DNA from: Diospyros lotus
Taxonomy: Eukaryota; Streptophyta; Magnoliopsida; Ericales; Ebenaceae
Direction of reading: 5' to 3'
Assembly (NCBI RefSeq): GCF_014633365.1
Contig: NC_068341.1
Location: 23,852,339 to 23,916,338 of the forward strand
Length of the DNA stretch: 64,000 nt
The position numbers and the translations under genes were made by a program. The notes beneath the pieces are model-generated. The model did not search any database. It saw only the letters and a program-made list of their open reading frames with translations, and was not told the origin of the DNA. This document shows positions 12,975 to 25,700 of the stretch, piece after piece (within the stretch, counting starts at the first letter, position 1; every line of letters starts with the position of its first letter).

Positions 12975-13310
12975 GTAAGACTTGAAACATAGGTATTGGA
13001 TAATCAATTTGGATTTATACCTAGGATAACAATGGAAGCAGTCTATCTGTTCCGAGACCAGTAGCAGGTAAAGGGAAAACCAAAAGATCTCAATTTGGTT
13101 TTGTTAGATTTGGAGAAAGCACAAATGAGAGTACCAGAAATTTCATGTCGGCTTCAGAAAAGAAAGAGGTCACAACAGATATATTGGAGCGATGCAAGAC
13201 ATGTATGAGGGAAACCATTACATAGTGAGAACAACAGCAAGAGAGACCAATCACTTTCTTATCACTGTGGCTGAAAAAACAGAAAGGTAAAAAGAAATTG
13301 TTTATGGGAT
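12975..13310 (+). pseudogene. LINE-type reverse-transcriptase fragment
   Basis: A + strand frame from about 12984 reads NQFGFIP, then MEAVYLF, then after a stop KDLNLVLLDLEKAQ and RVPEI, degenerating by about 13300. These match, in order and spacing, the plant LINE RT pattern NQFGFMPGRST, EAIYLLR, KKDLHMVFIDLEKAYD, VPR. It has a stop and frame drift and is isolated inside the large intron of the inner CACTA's second gene, so it is a dead fragment. RT belongs to the copy-and-paste machinery of non-LTR retrotransposons. Confidence 0.65.
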
Positions 13311-13775
13311 GATAAAGATGGAGTAACAAGAAGGTTTTTATCCTTCAAAACAAATAGGTTTCAAGGCAAGTAAAACTCTAGAAAACATATGAAATCCAAC
13401 TTCAAAATCAAAATAGGAAAGAAAGGAAATTTGAAGTCTTAAGGGAGTAAGGGTGGACATTAGGCTGGCTTACGAGTTCAAGTCAACCTACACTACGTGA
13501 TAAGATAAAATATTCCTTTTGCCTCTTTTGTAGACAATCTATCGTTGTAGATATGTTGGTCATATTTGTTCTTAAATCTAAAAGACATAACAGGCAGTAT
13601 GGGATTGGATTCAAGAGCCATCATGGAGGTTGGGCTTATGGTCAAACACCCTAGGGAGGGGAGCCTCCTAAGAAACAACAGGGGTTTTCCATAGGGCTTT
13701 CTGGAGCCAGTATGGCTTCCATCATGTCTTATTGGGTTTTGAGAATTCCAAAATCCATTTTGCAAGGACACAAAG

Positions 13776-14103
13776 TGTGGAGATTTTGAGAATATTATTG
13801 GAGATTATGTTGGAGTGATTAGAGAATCCACGAAGATTGGAGGAGATTAGAGGATCGTGAGCTAACTTTCCTAAAGTCAAGATAGATATCTTCTCCAAGA
13901 TTAGATCCTGATTTAAGAAGTTTCCTAATTCTGTAATTGTATCCTTAGTTTCCTTGTATAGTGTAGAGAATATTTGTTTTTCCTTTTCTATAACTTTCCT
14001 ATAGTGTAATCTTATTCCCTATTAATAGGGAATGTATTCAGTAATTTATATGAAAATATATTCATTGTTCTCCCCCCTAATATGAGCTGCATGATATCAG
14101 AGC
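13776..14103 (+). repeat. Possible Ty1/copia LTR remnant with PBS-like end
   Basis: Starts TGTGGAGATTTTGAG, has a promoter-like AT-rich middle, and is followed at 14092 by TGATATCAGAGC, one base away from the TGGTATCAGAGC primer-binding site. A poly-A run follows at 14104. Length (about 316 bp) suits a short copia LTR. No second LTR or TSD was found, so this could instead be a different short repeat. Confidence 0.35.
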
Positions 14104-15820
14104 AAAAAAAAAAAAAAAAATCCTGCTCTTTTGTTAAAAAGAGTATCCAAGCTGCCAGTTCTGGTGGTTTAAAAAGAGTATCCAAGTTGACTCTTCTATT
14201 GCAAAGAATTTTAATTTGAACTTTAATTAAGTTGCATATTTAAGGCCAGCAAATATCAATCAAGTTTTGTGAACATCTCAAAAATTAGCATCTTCTACAA
14301 ATCATAAACCAAAAGCCTATTGAACACCAATATAAGAAGGAAAATCATAAACCATGCACTTCTGTCTGTTTTCCCCTTAACTTTAGGTTTTATTATATTT
14401 TTTAAAATAAGCAAATACATATATTTTTTAGTACATGTATGTTTTCTGCTAGCAAGTTCAACTAAACTTATAACTCATTTACTAATAAAGCATAATATAG
14501 ATAAAAGCTTCTTCTATGATTCAAAAAGTTGAATGGTTATGATACAAAAAAAACTTACGCTTATAGTTCATGCTCCTTCATTCACAAAAGATCCATCTTT
14601 CTTCTTATGCGTCGCAATGTATAATAAACCCCTACTCACAGGCTGGCCACTCTCAATTTCCTATAATTTAGAACAATTTCACATAAATATTAGTTGATGT
14701 TAGAATAAAAAATTCATATTAAGGATAAATTTTTGCAATATTACCATCTCATATGTTTTCCTTGCTAGACTCTTCGACCCTCCTGTGTGTGGAATTGTCA
14801 ATTTGAATTGATTTTCAACATTTTTTTGACATATCTCCTAGATATCCAACAAAAACATCATTAGTTTAATCTTAACCACTTAATCGTATAAATATTAGTA
14901 ATCTTATAAGCAAGATTAGTAACATCACCTTAGTCTTATCTCGTGCACGATAGTCAATAAAACTTACCCATTGGTCTTGAGATATTCCCGGTGGATGCTT
15001 TGTAATATTTGCTTCTCGACCAATATTGGGATCATACCACTCATGGTATAATTTACATCTATTGTCCTTCCATTTCTTTCCAATGTTCTTCAAAATAAAA
15101 TTTTTAGCAGGCCCCTCGTTAACATTAAATTTTTCCTTCAAAAAACAACAATATTAGTTACAATAACATATTCAAAAAATATATCAAAAAATACAATATT
15201 AGTTAATTACCATGATTCTATTTTTGTAAATTTCTTCTTTGTATGTCTTCGGTACTTTGTGCCAACTTTCATAGTTGACAGGAAAAGCAACAAAATCAGA
15301 GGCTAATTCTCCTAAAATCCCTCCAAGAAGTCCAGCTGGATCTCCAATTGGTTGGAATGATTCATTGAACTCTAACATAACACGCCTTCCACGTGCTAAC
15401 AACCAAACATCTTTAACCCTTAGTTTTTCCTGTTTTATAAGCCCTTCTTCATCTGTCAATCAAAATACATATACCTAATTTAATAATTAATGCAAGTATA
15501 TAATAATTACATGCAATTTAAATATTTTGTGCATACCTATCACATTAACTGTCCAGTAACGACGTGATGTAGACGAGGCTGTTGATGGAATATCCTGAGA
15601 TAGATGTGGGGTGGATGATTCTGATGGAGTCTGCCTAGATCCTGGAGGTTGTGATGGGGCATGGCCAGATAATGGAGGTTGCGGTGGAGTTGGGGAGGAT
15701 GCTATAGGTTGTGGTGGAGCTAGGGATGATGCTGGGGGTTGTGGTGGAGCTGACAATGATGCTGAAGCATGTGTGGGAAGTGAGGCATCTCCACCTAAAT
15801 CAGTAATGCCTGTCTTTCGT

Positions 15821-15984
15821 AGACGTTTCTTCCTAATCATGGCTGCAATTTTTTATACATGAGAAAAACATGCACATATATATAAAGCAAAGCAAAAAAA
15901 AAAAATAATAATAATAATAATAATAAAGGAGAAGGAGAAACATAATAATAAGCGACGTAAAATGCAATATAATTTTCTACATTT
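15821..15984. repeat. Direct repeat, copy 1, over the second-gene start
   Basis: Includes the start codon region of the second gene (TAGACGTTTCTTCCTAATCATGG on the + strand, split here only for description) and continues through the 5' leader to TTTTCTACATTT. It matches 20090-20241 with indels, including an (AAT)n run found only in this copy. Confidence 0.75.
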
Positions 15985-18900
15985 AAGAGTGTGTAATGAC
16001 CGTTAGATGATTACATGATTTTAAAAGTGTTTTTTTAAACTAAATCACAAACAGGTATGTCATGAAGTATGTTTATGTTGTGATTTATTTAATATATGTT
16101 GAATTCCTGAATTTTTTGATAACATAAATATTGATATGTGATAGGATCTATTTTATGACTTATTATTCAATTAAGAAGTATATTTTTCTTTCTTCTTAGT
16201 TAGCATGCGCCTTGCACCTGCTAGGCGCGCGCCTCAGGCTCCAAGACCCTTTGCGCCTTATTGCGCCTTAGGCCTTTAACAACACTAGAACTTGTTATTA
16301 ATGTGCATCATAAAGCAAACAACTTTAATAAAGATAATTATCCAATGATCCAAATTCATCTTGAACAATACCAAAAACATTCTTTAAAATACCACACCCT
16401 CAACAAGTAGACCATTTCTCAAAAAGAGAACACTTGAACTTAATGCATATTTGCTCAATTTACTTGATAACCTGAATACTAATCATGTTTTACATTTAAA
16501 AGACTTGTCAACTGTCAAGAACCCAAGCCTGACTATAATTCCTGTGATGAGAGAATTGAAAGAGAGGGATAAATAGAGAGAAAAATGGGGGAAAATCAGA
16601 CTGATTAAGAGGGAGAATTGAGAGAGAGAAAGGAGAATTTAACAAAATCTAATCAAGGTACAAATTATGAAGTTAACAAATTGGCAACTTGATTATATTT
16701 CCTAATTAGTTTTATTTTCTAAAAGCAGCTTTTGCAGATTAATTATTGAATACAGATATTTAGTCTAAGTTGAGACTTGTGTCTTAGTGTTTTTAGGTTT
16801 TAAGATTTGTTCTCAGTAGTGTTTTAGGTTTGAGATTAGTTCTTGGTCATATCCTACGTCAACAAGAGTTTTTGAAAATTCAGAAGGCTTCCATTCATCT
16901 CAATGGAACATTCTCTTTTCTAGTTTGAGAGGTTTTATCATGATCTAAAGGGTTTGCAAGGCATTTTGTTACGGATATTATCTTATTATGACCCTCCCTG
17001 ACCCTCACAAGTAGGGAGCCTACTGCACAGTAAAATTCATATAAAGTTGGCTCTGCCACTGCCAATTTTGCGGTACCAAAATAGACAAGAAACTGCATTT
17101 TTGTCTTTGGGTGGGGGCCCCAGGGGTTGCGGATTAGGACCTTCCTGAATCACATGATCAAAGAAAGATGTTAATTGAGAAAAGACAACTAATGAGGCTT
17201 CACTCTCATCAAAAAAGGCAAAATAACTTGAAAAAATTCTAAGAAGCAAAACATTGGGCACAAGTGAAAAGGTTATCTGAGATTTCCAGTCAACAACCCA
17301 TCCAAACAGAAATTCTCTTTTGAATAATAAAGCAATGAATTAAATGAATCAAGTAGCCTATTTAAACAAAAGATAAGTACAAACTATTACATCTTTGCCT
17401 CCTTGTCTTCACCTATCAATTAAAAACAAATTCATGTGAGATCACTGAACAAAAATCCAGGATCCCTCATGAAGCAAGCAATTTTGTTGTAAACCATTAA
17501 CCAAGCAAGTAATCAAAATTTATGAAGCCTTCCAGGGTGGTCTGGAAGAAGAATTCCCATCTTAAATCTACTTTTTCTGCTATAATGTAGTTAGAAACAT
17601 TCATCATCTAGAAGAATATCTCCAAATTGGCCAGTCTATTTCTATGTTAATCATTTTTTCAGCTCCCACAGAATTGCTTTCTGCTTAACTTATAATTAAA
17701 CTATGGACTGGATAACAGTCCTTTATCTTGGATTGCTATCATATAATAATCAATTATTGTGATTACTCAGGGTTTTGAACTTAAATGTGGTTGAAATTGA
17801 CGAACTAAAATTTCAAATTTGCTAACCAAAAACCTTTTGTATTGCATTTGGTTGCCAAGGTAATATGAACAAATATAATAAAACTTCAAATTTGAACAAT
17901 TTACATGCCTCAAAACTGAACGATTCTCTAGGGATGATGATCTAACTAGTAGAATTAGATGATTATATGATTTTACAAATCTCAATATAGGAGTCTAATT
18001 TCTTAAATATATCATCTTTCCCTACACTTTGAAAAATAACAACCTTGTTTTTGGACTGTGGGGGATCCATCATGAGCAGACCCAACCTGTTCGCTAACAA
18101 AAGCCAGCAAATCAACCATTACATTAATCAAAATCTCAAATTTGTTCACAAGACCCAACCACAAATTAGAGTGAACCAAACCATAGTCACAACTAAGCTT
18201 TAAGACAATTATTACCCTATAAATTTCTTATTGGTCTTTTACTATTGTTTACATATTTTTTAATTTTTATTAGTCTTTTTTCCACATAGAATTCTTTATT
18301 GATCAGGAAAGTTCCATTATTACTACATCTATTGATTTGGTCTTCCTGTTACATCTACTCCCTCATGGAACCTCTATTGATTTGTTTTTTTACACATCAA
18401 AACATCTTTCCTCAAGACTAGAAGTTTGTTTCAAAAGGCTGATGATGGGAGCTTCCTTTTTGGGTCGAAGGAGATTATACATTTAGATTCTTCTCAAATT
18501 TCATTGTAATTTGAAAGCACTCAATTAGGGATTTTTCCATTTGCAGTGACGTTGACTCTTTTAAGTAATTAGGGTTTGCTAGGGCTGAATTTATTGCCTA
18601 ATTAGAGTAGTTTAAATAAGATTTACTAAAATAAGTTACATTTTTCTCAAACCTCCACTACTCGTCTAAGAAGGAGCTCATGACTTGTCAAGAAATGATC
18701 ATACTTATTAGCAGTCCACTCTTTATTTATTCTATAGAGATTGTTTGCATACTTTAAACTAAAATGAAAATATTCAAATTGGCTATTCAACATATACTAA
18801 GACAATAATTACATATATGTTTTTTTCTACTAAAAATGGAAATCTTGCAGCCAAGAGGTCTAACAACTCCAAAACATCACTTTCTCGGAGTTGTGATCCT

Positions 18901-20089
18901 TTATATATGTTTGTCTTTTCTTTCTCGGGCATTTTCTAGCAACATTTTCAGATTACACCCAAACAATAGAGAGCACAGTTCAATAAGTTGTTTACACAGA
19001 AACCCTCAAGAAAATACTTTTCTACAAACAAACAAAGCCTACAATCCATTAATGATGGGTATAATATATATTGTTTAAATGGAAATCATTAGCTTTAAGA
19101 TGTTTTTGACCCAACCTCAGTCAGCAAAAAAATATTTTAGTGTTGTAGTGTTCCAGTTTTAGTGTTATTGTGTTTTCATTTAGTTAGTCTTGTATTGCTC
19201 TTATATATTTTTGTTTTGTGATTCACTCGTTTTACTATATATATATATTGTAGTGTTATCATTTTAATTAGTTTTGTGGTATTCTTATTTTAATTAATCT
19301 TGTTGTACTATATAATATTCTCATTTTACGTACGTACGGTTGTGATGGTTTTATTTTAGTCTTGCATTACTCCTCTTTTACAATACTTGCGCTCCCATTT
19401 TTTTATCTTAGTAGAATTTAGAAGATGAATACTTATTTTAATATTTTACAATTAATTTTTAGTAGAAGTACTTACAATTAATTTTTAGTAGAATACTTAT
19501 TTTAATATTTTACAATTAATATTTTACAATTAATTTTTAGAATTTAGAAGGTGAATACTTGCTCCTCTTTTACAGTACTTATTTTTATTTTAGATATATG
19601 AGTATGAAGTTAGCAATGATGATAACTGCCCATATGGGTGTTGGTATTGGTGGTCACAGTTTTGCAAGTGATGCAAAAATCAGAGGCTTCTTTTTTGTTT
19701 ACTTGTCGAAGGGCATCAACCTCTAGTAACATAAAATAATTCTAATATAGCTACAAGTAGTTTTGATTGTTATTTTTGTCAGGATACATCTAATTTTAAT
19801 CAAACACGAAAACAGATTACAGAATAGATGCTTGTATTTGTAGTTTTTACATCACATTAAAGGTTTCATTAGGTTAGCTTGTATTCGAATGTGCTACTTC
19901 TTCCCAGTCTACATTGACCAACTGCCATGAAAATAGCTCTGTTTGTGTCCTAAGCGGTTATGTATTTATTGTCTAATTAGTCTAAACCCTTCTAGTAAGA
20001 CATGTGAGGTGATGGTGAAAAAAAAATCTTAAACCTTTATGTTGTGTTTGCTTATTATATTGTTGTTACCACTTCTCTATTGGTACCTC
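15985..20089. other. Non-coding 4.1-kb segment between direct repeats inside the inner CACTA
   Basis: I find no supported gene. Contents: a GCGCCT-rich stretch at 16205-16275 of the kind common in plant repeats; a purine-rich run at 16555-16640; ordinary AT-rich sequence to 19100; and short local repeats of TTTTACAATTAATTTTTAG at 19440-19545. Because the flanks are direct copies of the second-gene leader, this whole segment was probably added to the element by duplication or insertion. Confidence 0.55.
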
Positions 20090-20241
20090 TTAGACGTTTC
20101 TTCCTAATCATGGCTACAACTTTTTATAAATGATAAAAACATGCACGTATAGATAAAGCAAAACAAAATGAAAGGCAAAATAGAAAAAGGCTAACAACAA
20201 TATAATAAGCAAAGTAAAATGTAATATAATATTCTACATTT
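20090..20241. repeat. Direct repeat, copy 2, displaced second-gene start
   Basis: Repeats the second-gene start codon region (ATG complement at about 20118) and leader but is not followed by the rest of the second gene. It lies between the transposase stop (20317) and the 4.1-kb segment, where the original intergenic region of the element would have been. Confidence 0.75.
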
Positions 20242-20316
20242 GCATTAATTAAATCCATAGAATTACATATCCTCATCATCAACATTTTTAACATTAGGCA
20301 TTGGATCATCATCTAT

Positions 20317-23300
20317 TTATGCTCTTGCAAGTGACAGAATTCCAGTATCATTAGGAAAAAATAACTCTAAGTCTTGTGCTTGATATGGCTCGTTCTCATA
20401 TAATGTCTCTTCAGTGTCTTCACCCATATCATACAAATCTCTTGGTTTTAAATGTACAACAGCACTCCAATCCTTTTCTACAACATCTTCAACATAGTAC
20501 ACTTGTTGTGCTTGTGAAGCTTCAATATAAGGTTCATCTTCTTCACGTTCACCAGTATGTATCAATCGAGAGAAATTCACTAAAGTATACTGCAAAGCAT
20601 CTTGTCTGATCCCTCTATCAGTTATGGTATTGGCCCATTTACACTTGAATAGAATAATCCTGAATCAACCATAGTAATTAAGCTCGATTATATCTACCAA
20701 TTTTCCATAATAATTAACATCTCCATTAACTGGGTTGTTGTCACTGATTCTAGAATGACTTCTTGTTCCAGAAATCACAAAAACTCCATTGTTTTGAGTT
20801 TTCAAGCTATGTTCTCGTTCCATAGTCTAAAATTTGAATCCATTGACATTATATGCACTAAATCGTCTGGCACGTTGAAGTGGCCCTTGTGCAAGGAACT
20901 TAAGATCATCTGAATGGGATTCATTTTTATCATTCATAATCTAAAATGAAACAAAAGGAAATCGATAAGTACAATTTTTCATGATTGAAATATTGTTCTT
21001 AATAAAATATATCAATGGTAAACCTACACGCTTAGAGAACCAATCAACGAATTCCCGATGTACTGTTCTTTCAATCTCTATAGTTGATCGTGTTCGATTC
21101 CTGAGCCTTCTCTTGGTTATCTCTCTAAATTCCCTATATAAAATTAAGTCATTAACGCAACAAGATAGGAAAATAAGGGATTTTGATAAATTATATATCT
21201 TTTATGTACGAACTCACTTCACAAACCGATCGACTAGTTCTGAATTCATCAACACATATCTGTGTGCTTGTCGTTTCTCAATATGAGTAAGGTTGAAATA
21301 TGAAGTACTCCCAACTGATTTCCCTATTTCAGTAAAAAAACATTGAAACTTGAGACGATTCATTGTTTGTCGTTTGATCATCAACACGTCCAAGCTGGTT
21401 GAATCTTGTCTCAATGCCCTCCAAGTATCTTGAACAAAAGGTCAAACATTCTTCAGCCAAATAACCTTCAGCAATGGAACCTTCTGGTTGTGCCCTGTTA
21501 CGTACATAGGACTTCAAATGTCCTAAGTATCTAAAGTAAAAAACACAATTAGAAAATAGTGTTATACATATATACCTGCAAATCCAATGGCAAATAGCAA
21601 TTACGATATATAGAATATTTACCTTTCTATAGGATACATCCATCGATAATGTACTGGGCCTCCAAGCTTCAATTCATTCACTAGATGCACAACCAAATGA
21701 ACCATGACTGTAAAGAACCCAGGCGGAAAAAGCATTTCCATATGGCATTGTGTGAGAATGACTCGACGTTGGAGCTTGTCAAAGTCTAGAGGATTCAACA
21801 CCTTGCCACATATTTGCCTAAATATTGAGCACAAATCAACTAAAATGGTAGACACTTGGTTAGGCAACACATTTCTAATTGATATTGGTAGCAGTTGCTC
21901 CATAAGAATATGTGAATCATGACTTTTCAAACCAAATATCTTCCGATGCTTTAGATCAATACACCTAGCAATGTTACTTGAGTAACCATCAGGCACTAAA
22001 ACATTCTTCAAAGTTGTAAGGAATACATCTTTTTGGGCATTTGACATTGTAAATAAAGCAGGTCGATACTGTCCATTTTCATTTGGCCAAAGATCACTTC
22101 TTACGCCCATCTCTTTCAAGTCTTTTCGAGCATTGAGATTATCTTTTGTTTTTCCACTTTCATTGAGAATGGTGTACAAGACATTATCACACACATTCTT
22201 CTCAATGTGCATAACATCAAGGTTATGGCGCAACAAGTTGTACTCCCAATAAGGAAGTTGGAAAAATATACTTTTCTTTCTCCATTGTTGACAACCACTT
22301 TCTACAATATTTTTTTGGTGAGTTCTTTTTCTGTTATCTTCAGCCTCCATCCCTTTCCCAAATGTAACATGAACATTTTCCAACTGCTTGAATATCTCTG
22401 AACCTGATAGTGCCACTGGTGGATTCCTAAACTCTGTATTACCATCAAAATGAACACGGTTAAACCTGAATCTATGATTTGGCTCTAAAAATCGGCGATG
22501 ACCCATAAAACTCCACTTTCTACTATGAGGTAGACGATGGGCAACATGTCAAAATTGCAAGTTGGACAAGCTGAACTAGTGTGTGTGTTCCACCCAAATA
22601 AATTACCAAGGCCAGGAAAATCGCTAATTGTCCACATCAATGCAGCGCGCATATTAAACATTTGATTGAGTGAAGCGTCAAATGTTTCCACACCACCATC
22701 CCACAAATCATTCAAGTCTTTAATCAAGGGTTGTAAGTAAACATCGATATCATTCCCTGGCATTTGCTTTCCCGGAATGATCATTGAAAGGATGAAGGAA
22801 GTCTACTTCATACACATCCAAGGGGGTAAGTTGTACGGTATAAGAATCACAGGCCAAATGCTATAGTTGGTACTCAAAGTTCTGAAAGGATTGAAGCCAT
22901 CACTAGCTAACCCAAACCTAACATTCCGTGGATCTGATGCGAATTCAAGGTGTGTTTCATCGAATCTCTTCCACGCCTCAGAGTCTCTCGGGTGCCTCAT
23001 CAAGCCATCTTTGTTACTATCCACAGAATGCCACCTCATATGTTCAGCAGTTTTAGAAGACATAAATAACCTTTGCAAACGTGGTTTAAGTGGAAAGTAC
23101 CGTAAAATTTTGACAGGTTTCTTTTTTCTTTTCTTGCCCCCACTAGACATGTTCGTCGGGTTACTTTCCTACTTTGTTTCCATCTTGACGTGTTACATAC
23201 TTTGCATGTCTCCTTACTTTCATCTTCTCCCCAATACAACATACAGTCATTTGGACATGCATGTATTTGACTGTAATTAAGACCAAGCTTGGTAATTAAT

Positions 23301-23932
23301 TTCTTCGCCTCATAAAAAGAATCAGGAATCTCTGCATGTTCGAAGGCATCTTTTAACAATTCTAAAATCATAGACATTGCTTTGTTACTCAATCCGCACA
23401 AGCACTTGATGTGATATAGTTTTACTAGGAATGATAATTTCGAGTACTTCGTACATCCTTCATACAATGCTTGATTTCCATCCCTAACTAGATCGTAAAA
23501 TGCCTTAGCTTCCTCATTAGGTCCTTGATTCAATTCTGGCATCCTTTCTTCACCTTCATGTACTGGTTGATGCGAGGTCCAGGCTTCTACATTCACATGG
23601 TCCCTAGATATCCCAAAAGCATCGTTGATCATATTGTGTATTGGATCATAACTGTATAAGGGATTTTGTATCGAGGGTGTGCTATTAGAAGTTTCCCCTG
23701 TAGTTGACTCCCCATGCCAAAACCAAGTAGTGTATGTGGTTGGAAACCCTCTACAAATCAAATGATCATACACCATTTCTCTGGTCTCCTAATTTCTAAA
23801 AACACAATCAGGACAAGGACATTTGATTTTGCCTTCAACAGACCGATGGGCAAAGGCAAATTCCAAAAATCCTTGCACCCTTTCCTGAAATTCATGTGTA
23901 TTTTGTGGCTTTGTAATCCAAGACTTATCCAT
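20317..23932 (-). pseudogene. Inner CACTA transposase (Tnp2, DUF4218, DUF4216)
   Basis: Start chosen at 23932 (MDKSWITKP), the usual start of the transposase-associated N-terminal domain. It ends at 20317. Exons as read: 23932-21623, 21530-21218, 21133-21028, 20940-20317. Order: N-terminal zinc-type domain (CPCPDC), Tnp2 (HMRWHSV; LYADGF-like LASDGF; GNDIDVYLQPLI; MGHRRFLEPNHRF; DVMHIEKNVCDNVL), DUF4218 (VHYRWMYPIER, AEECLTFCSRYLEG) and DUF4216 (VNGFKF, WSAVVHLKPRDLYDMGE). Breaks: TAG after FRN (23789-23791), a frameshift near 23150, TAG after CMK (22803), a frameshift near 22540, one near 21370, and two stops in DUF4216. Function in life: cut-and-paste DNA transposition. Both genes face the same way, as in other CACTA elements. 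Confidence 0.9.
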
Positions 23933-25357
23933 GCAGCTAAAACAGAGCTTGTAGCTTGTATTCTGCTTCTCTAATCTACACCTCAATATGCAAAACATTA
24001 CATCCATATTAGTTTTAAGATGCGTACTTCATACATAAAAGGCATTTAAAAACTACAACAATTTTCCAATAGAGACCCTAATTATTGTCACTCTATAAGA
24101 CACTCAACTTTTGTCTCTTTATACATCATTTTTTTGTGTATTGACCTAATGTGTAAGGTTTGTTGGTTATTGCATGTGATGGTTTCATACCTTACATGAT
24201 AGTATATAGTCACAAAACAAAATTTTAAGGTGAATTAGATTTTGTAGTCATTTTTAATTTCTACCTCTTTTAAAAGAAAAACAAAAAATGACACTTAGTG
24301 GGAATCAACGGAAAAAAGCAACAAAAAGCTAAACAAAATATAGCTTACTTTCTTTTGTTGTAGCCTCAATAATTTAAAAAATATTACGATAATGATCCAT
24401 TTTAAAATTTTAGTTGTTTTATGAGTTTTCTTTTTTCATTTGAGTGGGTGTGGAGTGGGGCAATCTTCAAAAATATTAAATGCTTGAGAGCAGCAATTTG
24501 TTGGCTTTATTGCCACTGTCCATTCCAAAGATTGTAGCATCATCATTGGAACTTTTGTGGGTTTTTAATTTATTCACATAGTAATTCAGATGTTATATTT
24601 TGATTAATTTAATAAATATAAAATATTATTAAAATTAACTAAATCCTAACTTGATTTAAGGAACCTGATAAATTTTTCAAAAAAAAAAAAAAAGAAGAAG
24701 AAAAGCTCCCGAGGCCAAGATTAAACACAGCAATTTCAATTTTAGTTATGAAAAATGTTATTTATATACTTAATTTTAATACTTAGGATGGGTGACGCTG
24801 GCGTATTGATAATTTACTATTTTTTTTAAAGCAAAAATGACCGAACCAAACAACATTTATACTAGTGGTTGAGGGTAGTTGATATGATTTACAGCTATTT
24901 AAGTTTTAGAGGTTCCAATCATTTATTGCTTATTAATTACCCCTTCCTTCCCATCTTGACTTTTCTAATTTCTACAGACTGAGCTGAGGATGCCTTTGTG
25001 TGCGTAGAGTTTGCTTTTTGGGTTGAATTTCAGCACAGTATAAATTGGATGATTAGCTCAAATCCATCCACAGCATTATCATCGAACTTTTTTTTTCTAT
25101 TTTTTTTATTCTATCGATGGTTAGCAGGAAATTTTATGGTGGGTTCTATGATCAAATGGAATTGGAATCTGTAACACAAGACAACATTATGTATTCATAT
25201 GTACTCAACTTTAAAATTTTTAATTTTAAAATTTTAAAGTTGAGTTGCAGTGGTTGGAATATATGCTTGTAACAAAAATAACAAATACCAGGACTCTTAA
25301 AAGACAATCAATTAATATACCAAGATCTTCTCTCTTATATTAAAATTGAACTAACTT
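23933..25357. other. Upstream region of the inner transposase
   Basis: About 1.4 kb of AT-rich sequence with no supported gene; it should hold the leader and perhaps the promoter of the minus-strand transposase. A short palindrome of TTTAAAATTTT type lies at 25208-25242. Confidence 0.4.
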
Positions 25358-25700
25358 GAGGAACTGCGAGAGGCGAGAGCAAGTCAGCGACTGCGAGAGG
25401 CGAGAGCGAGCTCAAGCGACGGCGGGCGAGGGGCCGAGGGTGAGCGCTATCGACTGTGAGCGAGGGGCCGAGGGCGAGCGCAAGTGACGGCGAACGAGGG
25501 GAGGGCGAGAGCGAGCGAGCGAGGGGCCGAGGGCTAGCGATGGCGGCCGAGCGACCGAGGGCGAGCTCGAGCGAGGAGAGGGCAAGAGCGAGCGAGGGTC
25601 CGAGGGCTAGCGACGGCGGGCGAGCGGCCGAGGGCGACCTCGAGCGAGGGGAGGGCGAGAGCGAGCGAGGGGGCGAGGGCTAGCGACGCGAGGGAGAAGG
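25358..25700. repeat. GC-rich purine-biased minisatellite
   Basis: Irregular tandem copies of GCGAGGGGCCGAGGGCGAGC-like units, strongly purine-biased on the + strand and rich in CpG, in an otherwise AT-rich element. It lies upstream of the inner transposase, between its leader and the right subterminal array. The + strand frame at 25456-25683 (Ser/Glu/Arg/Gly repeats) is only a translation of this repeat. Confidence 0.8.

Larger units (their letters stand above)
11988..15840 (-). pseudogene. Ptta/En/Spm-type second CACTA protein (Transposase_24 family)
   Basis: Minus-strand gene in seven exons with GT-AG borders as I read them: 15840-15537 (basic start MIRKKRLRK, then a Pro/Ser/Ala-rich repeat), 15452-15211 (LARGRRVMLEFNESFQPIGD), 15135-14929 (KWKDNRCKLYHEWYDP, then PPGISQDQW), 14837-14745 (NQFKLTIPHTGGSKSLARKT), 14660-14559 (THKKKDGSFVNEGA), 12574-12233 (RVRGLGFGPSPNQVFG and a coiled-coil stretch) and 12092-11988. 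The block order and signatures are those of the plant Ptta/En/Spm family, the TnpA-like DNA-binding partner of CACTA transposase. One in-frame TGA follows VNEGA in exon five; otherwise it is nearly intact. The 1984-bp intron at 12575-14558 contains a LINE fragment and a copia-LTR-like sequence. Confidence 0.82.

Noticed and set aside
25456..25683. Ser/Glu/Arg/Gly-rich frame
   Set aside because: Direct translation of the GC-rich minisatellite.
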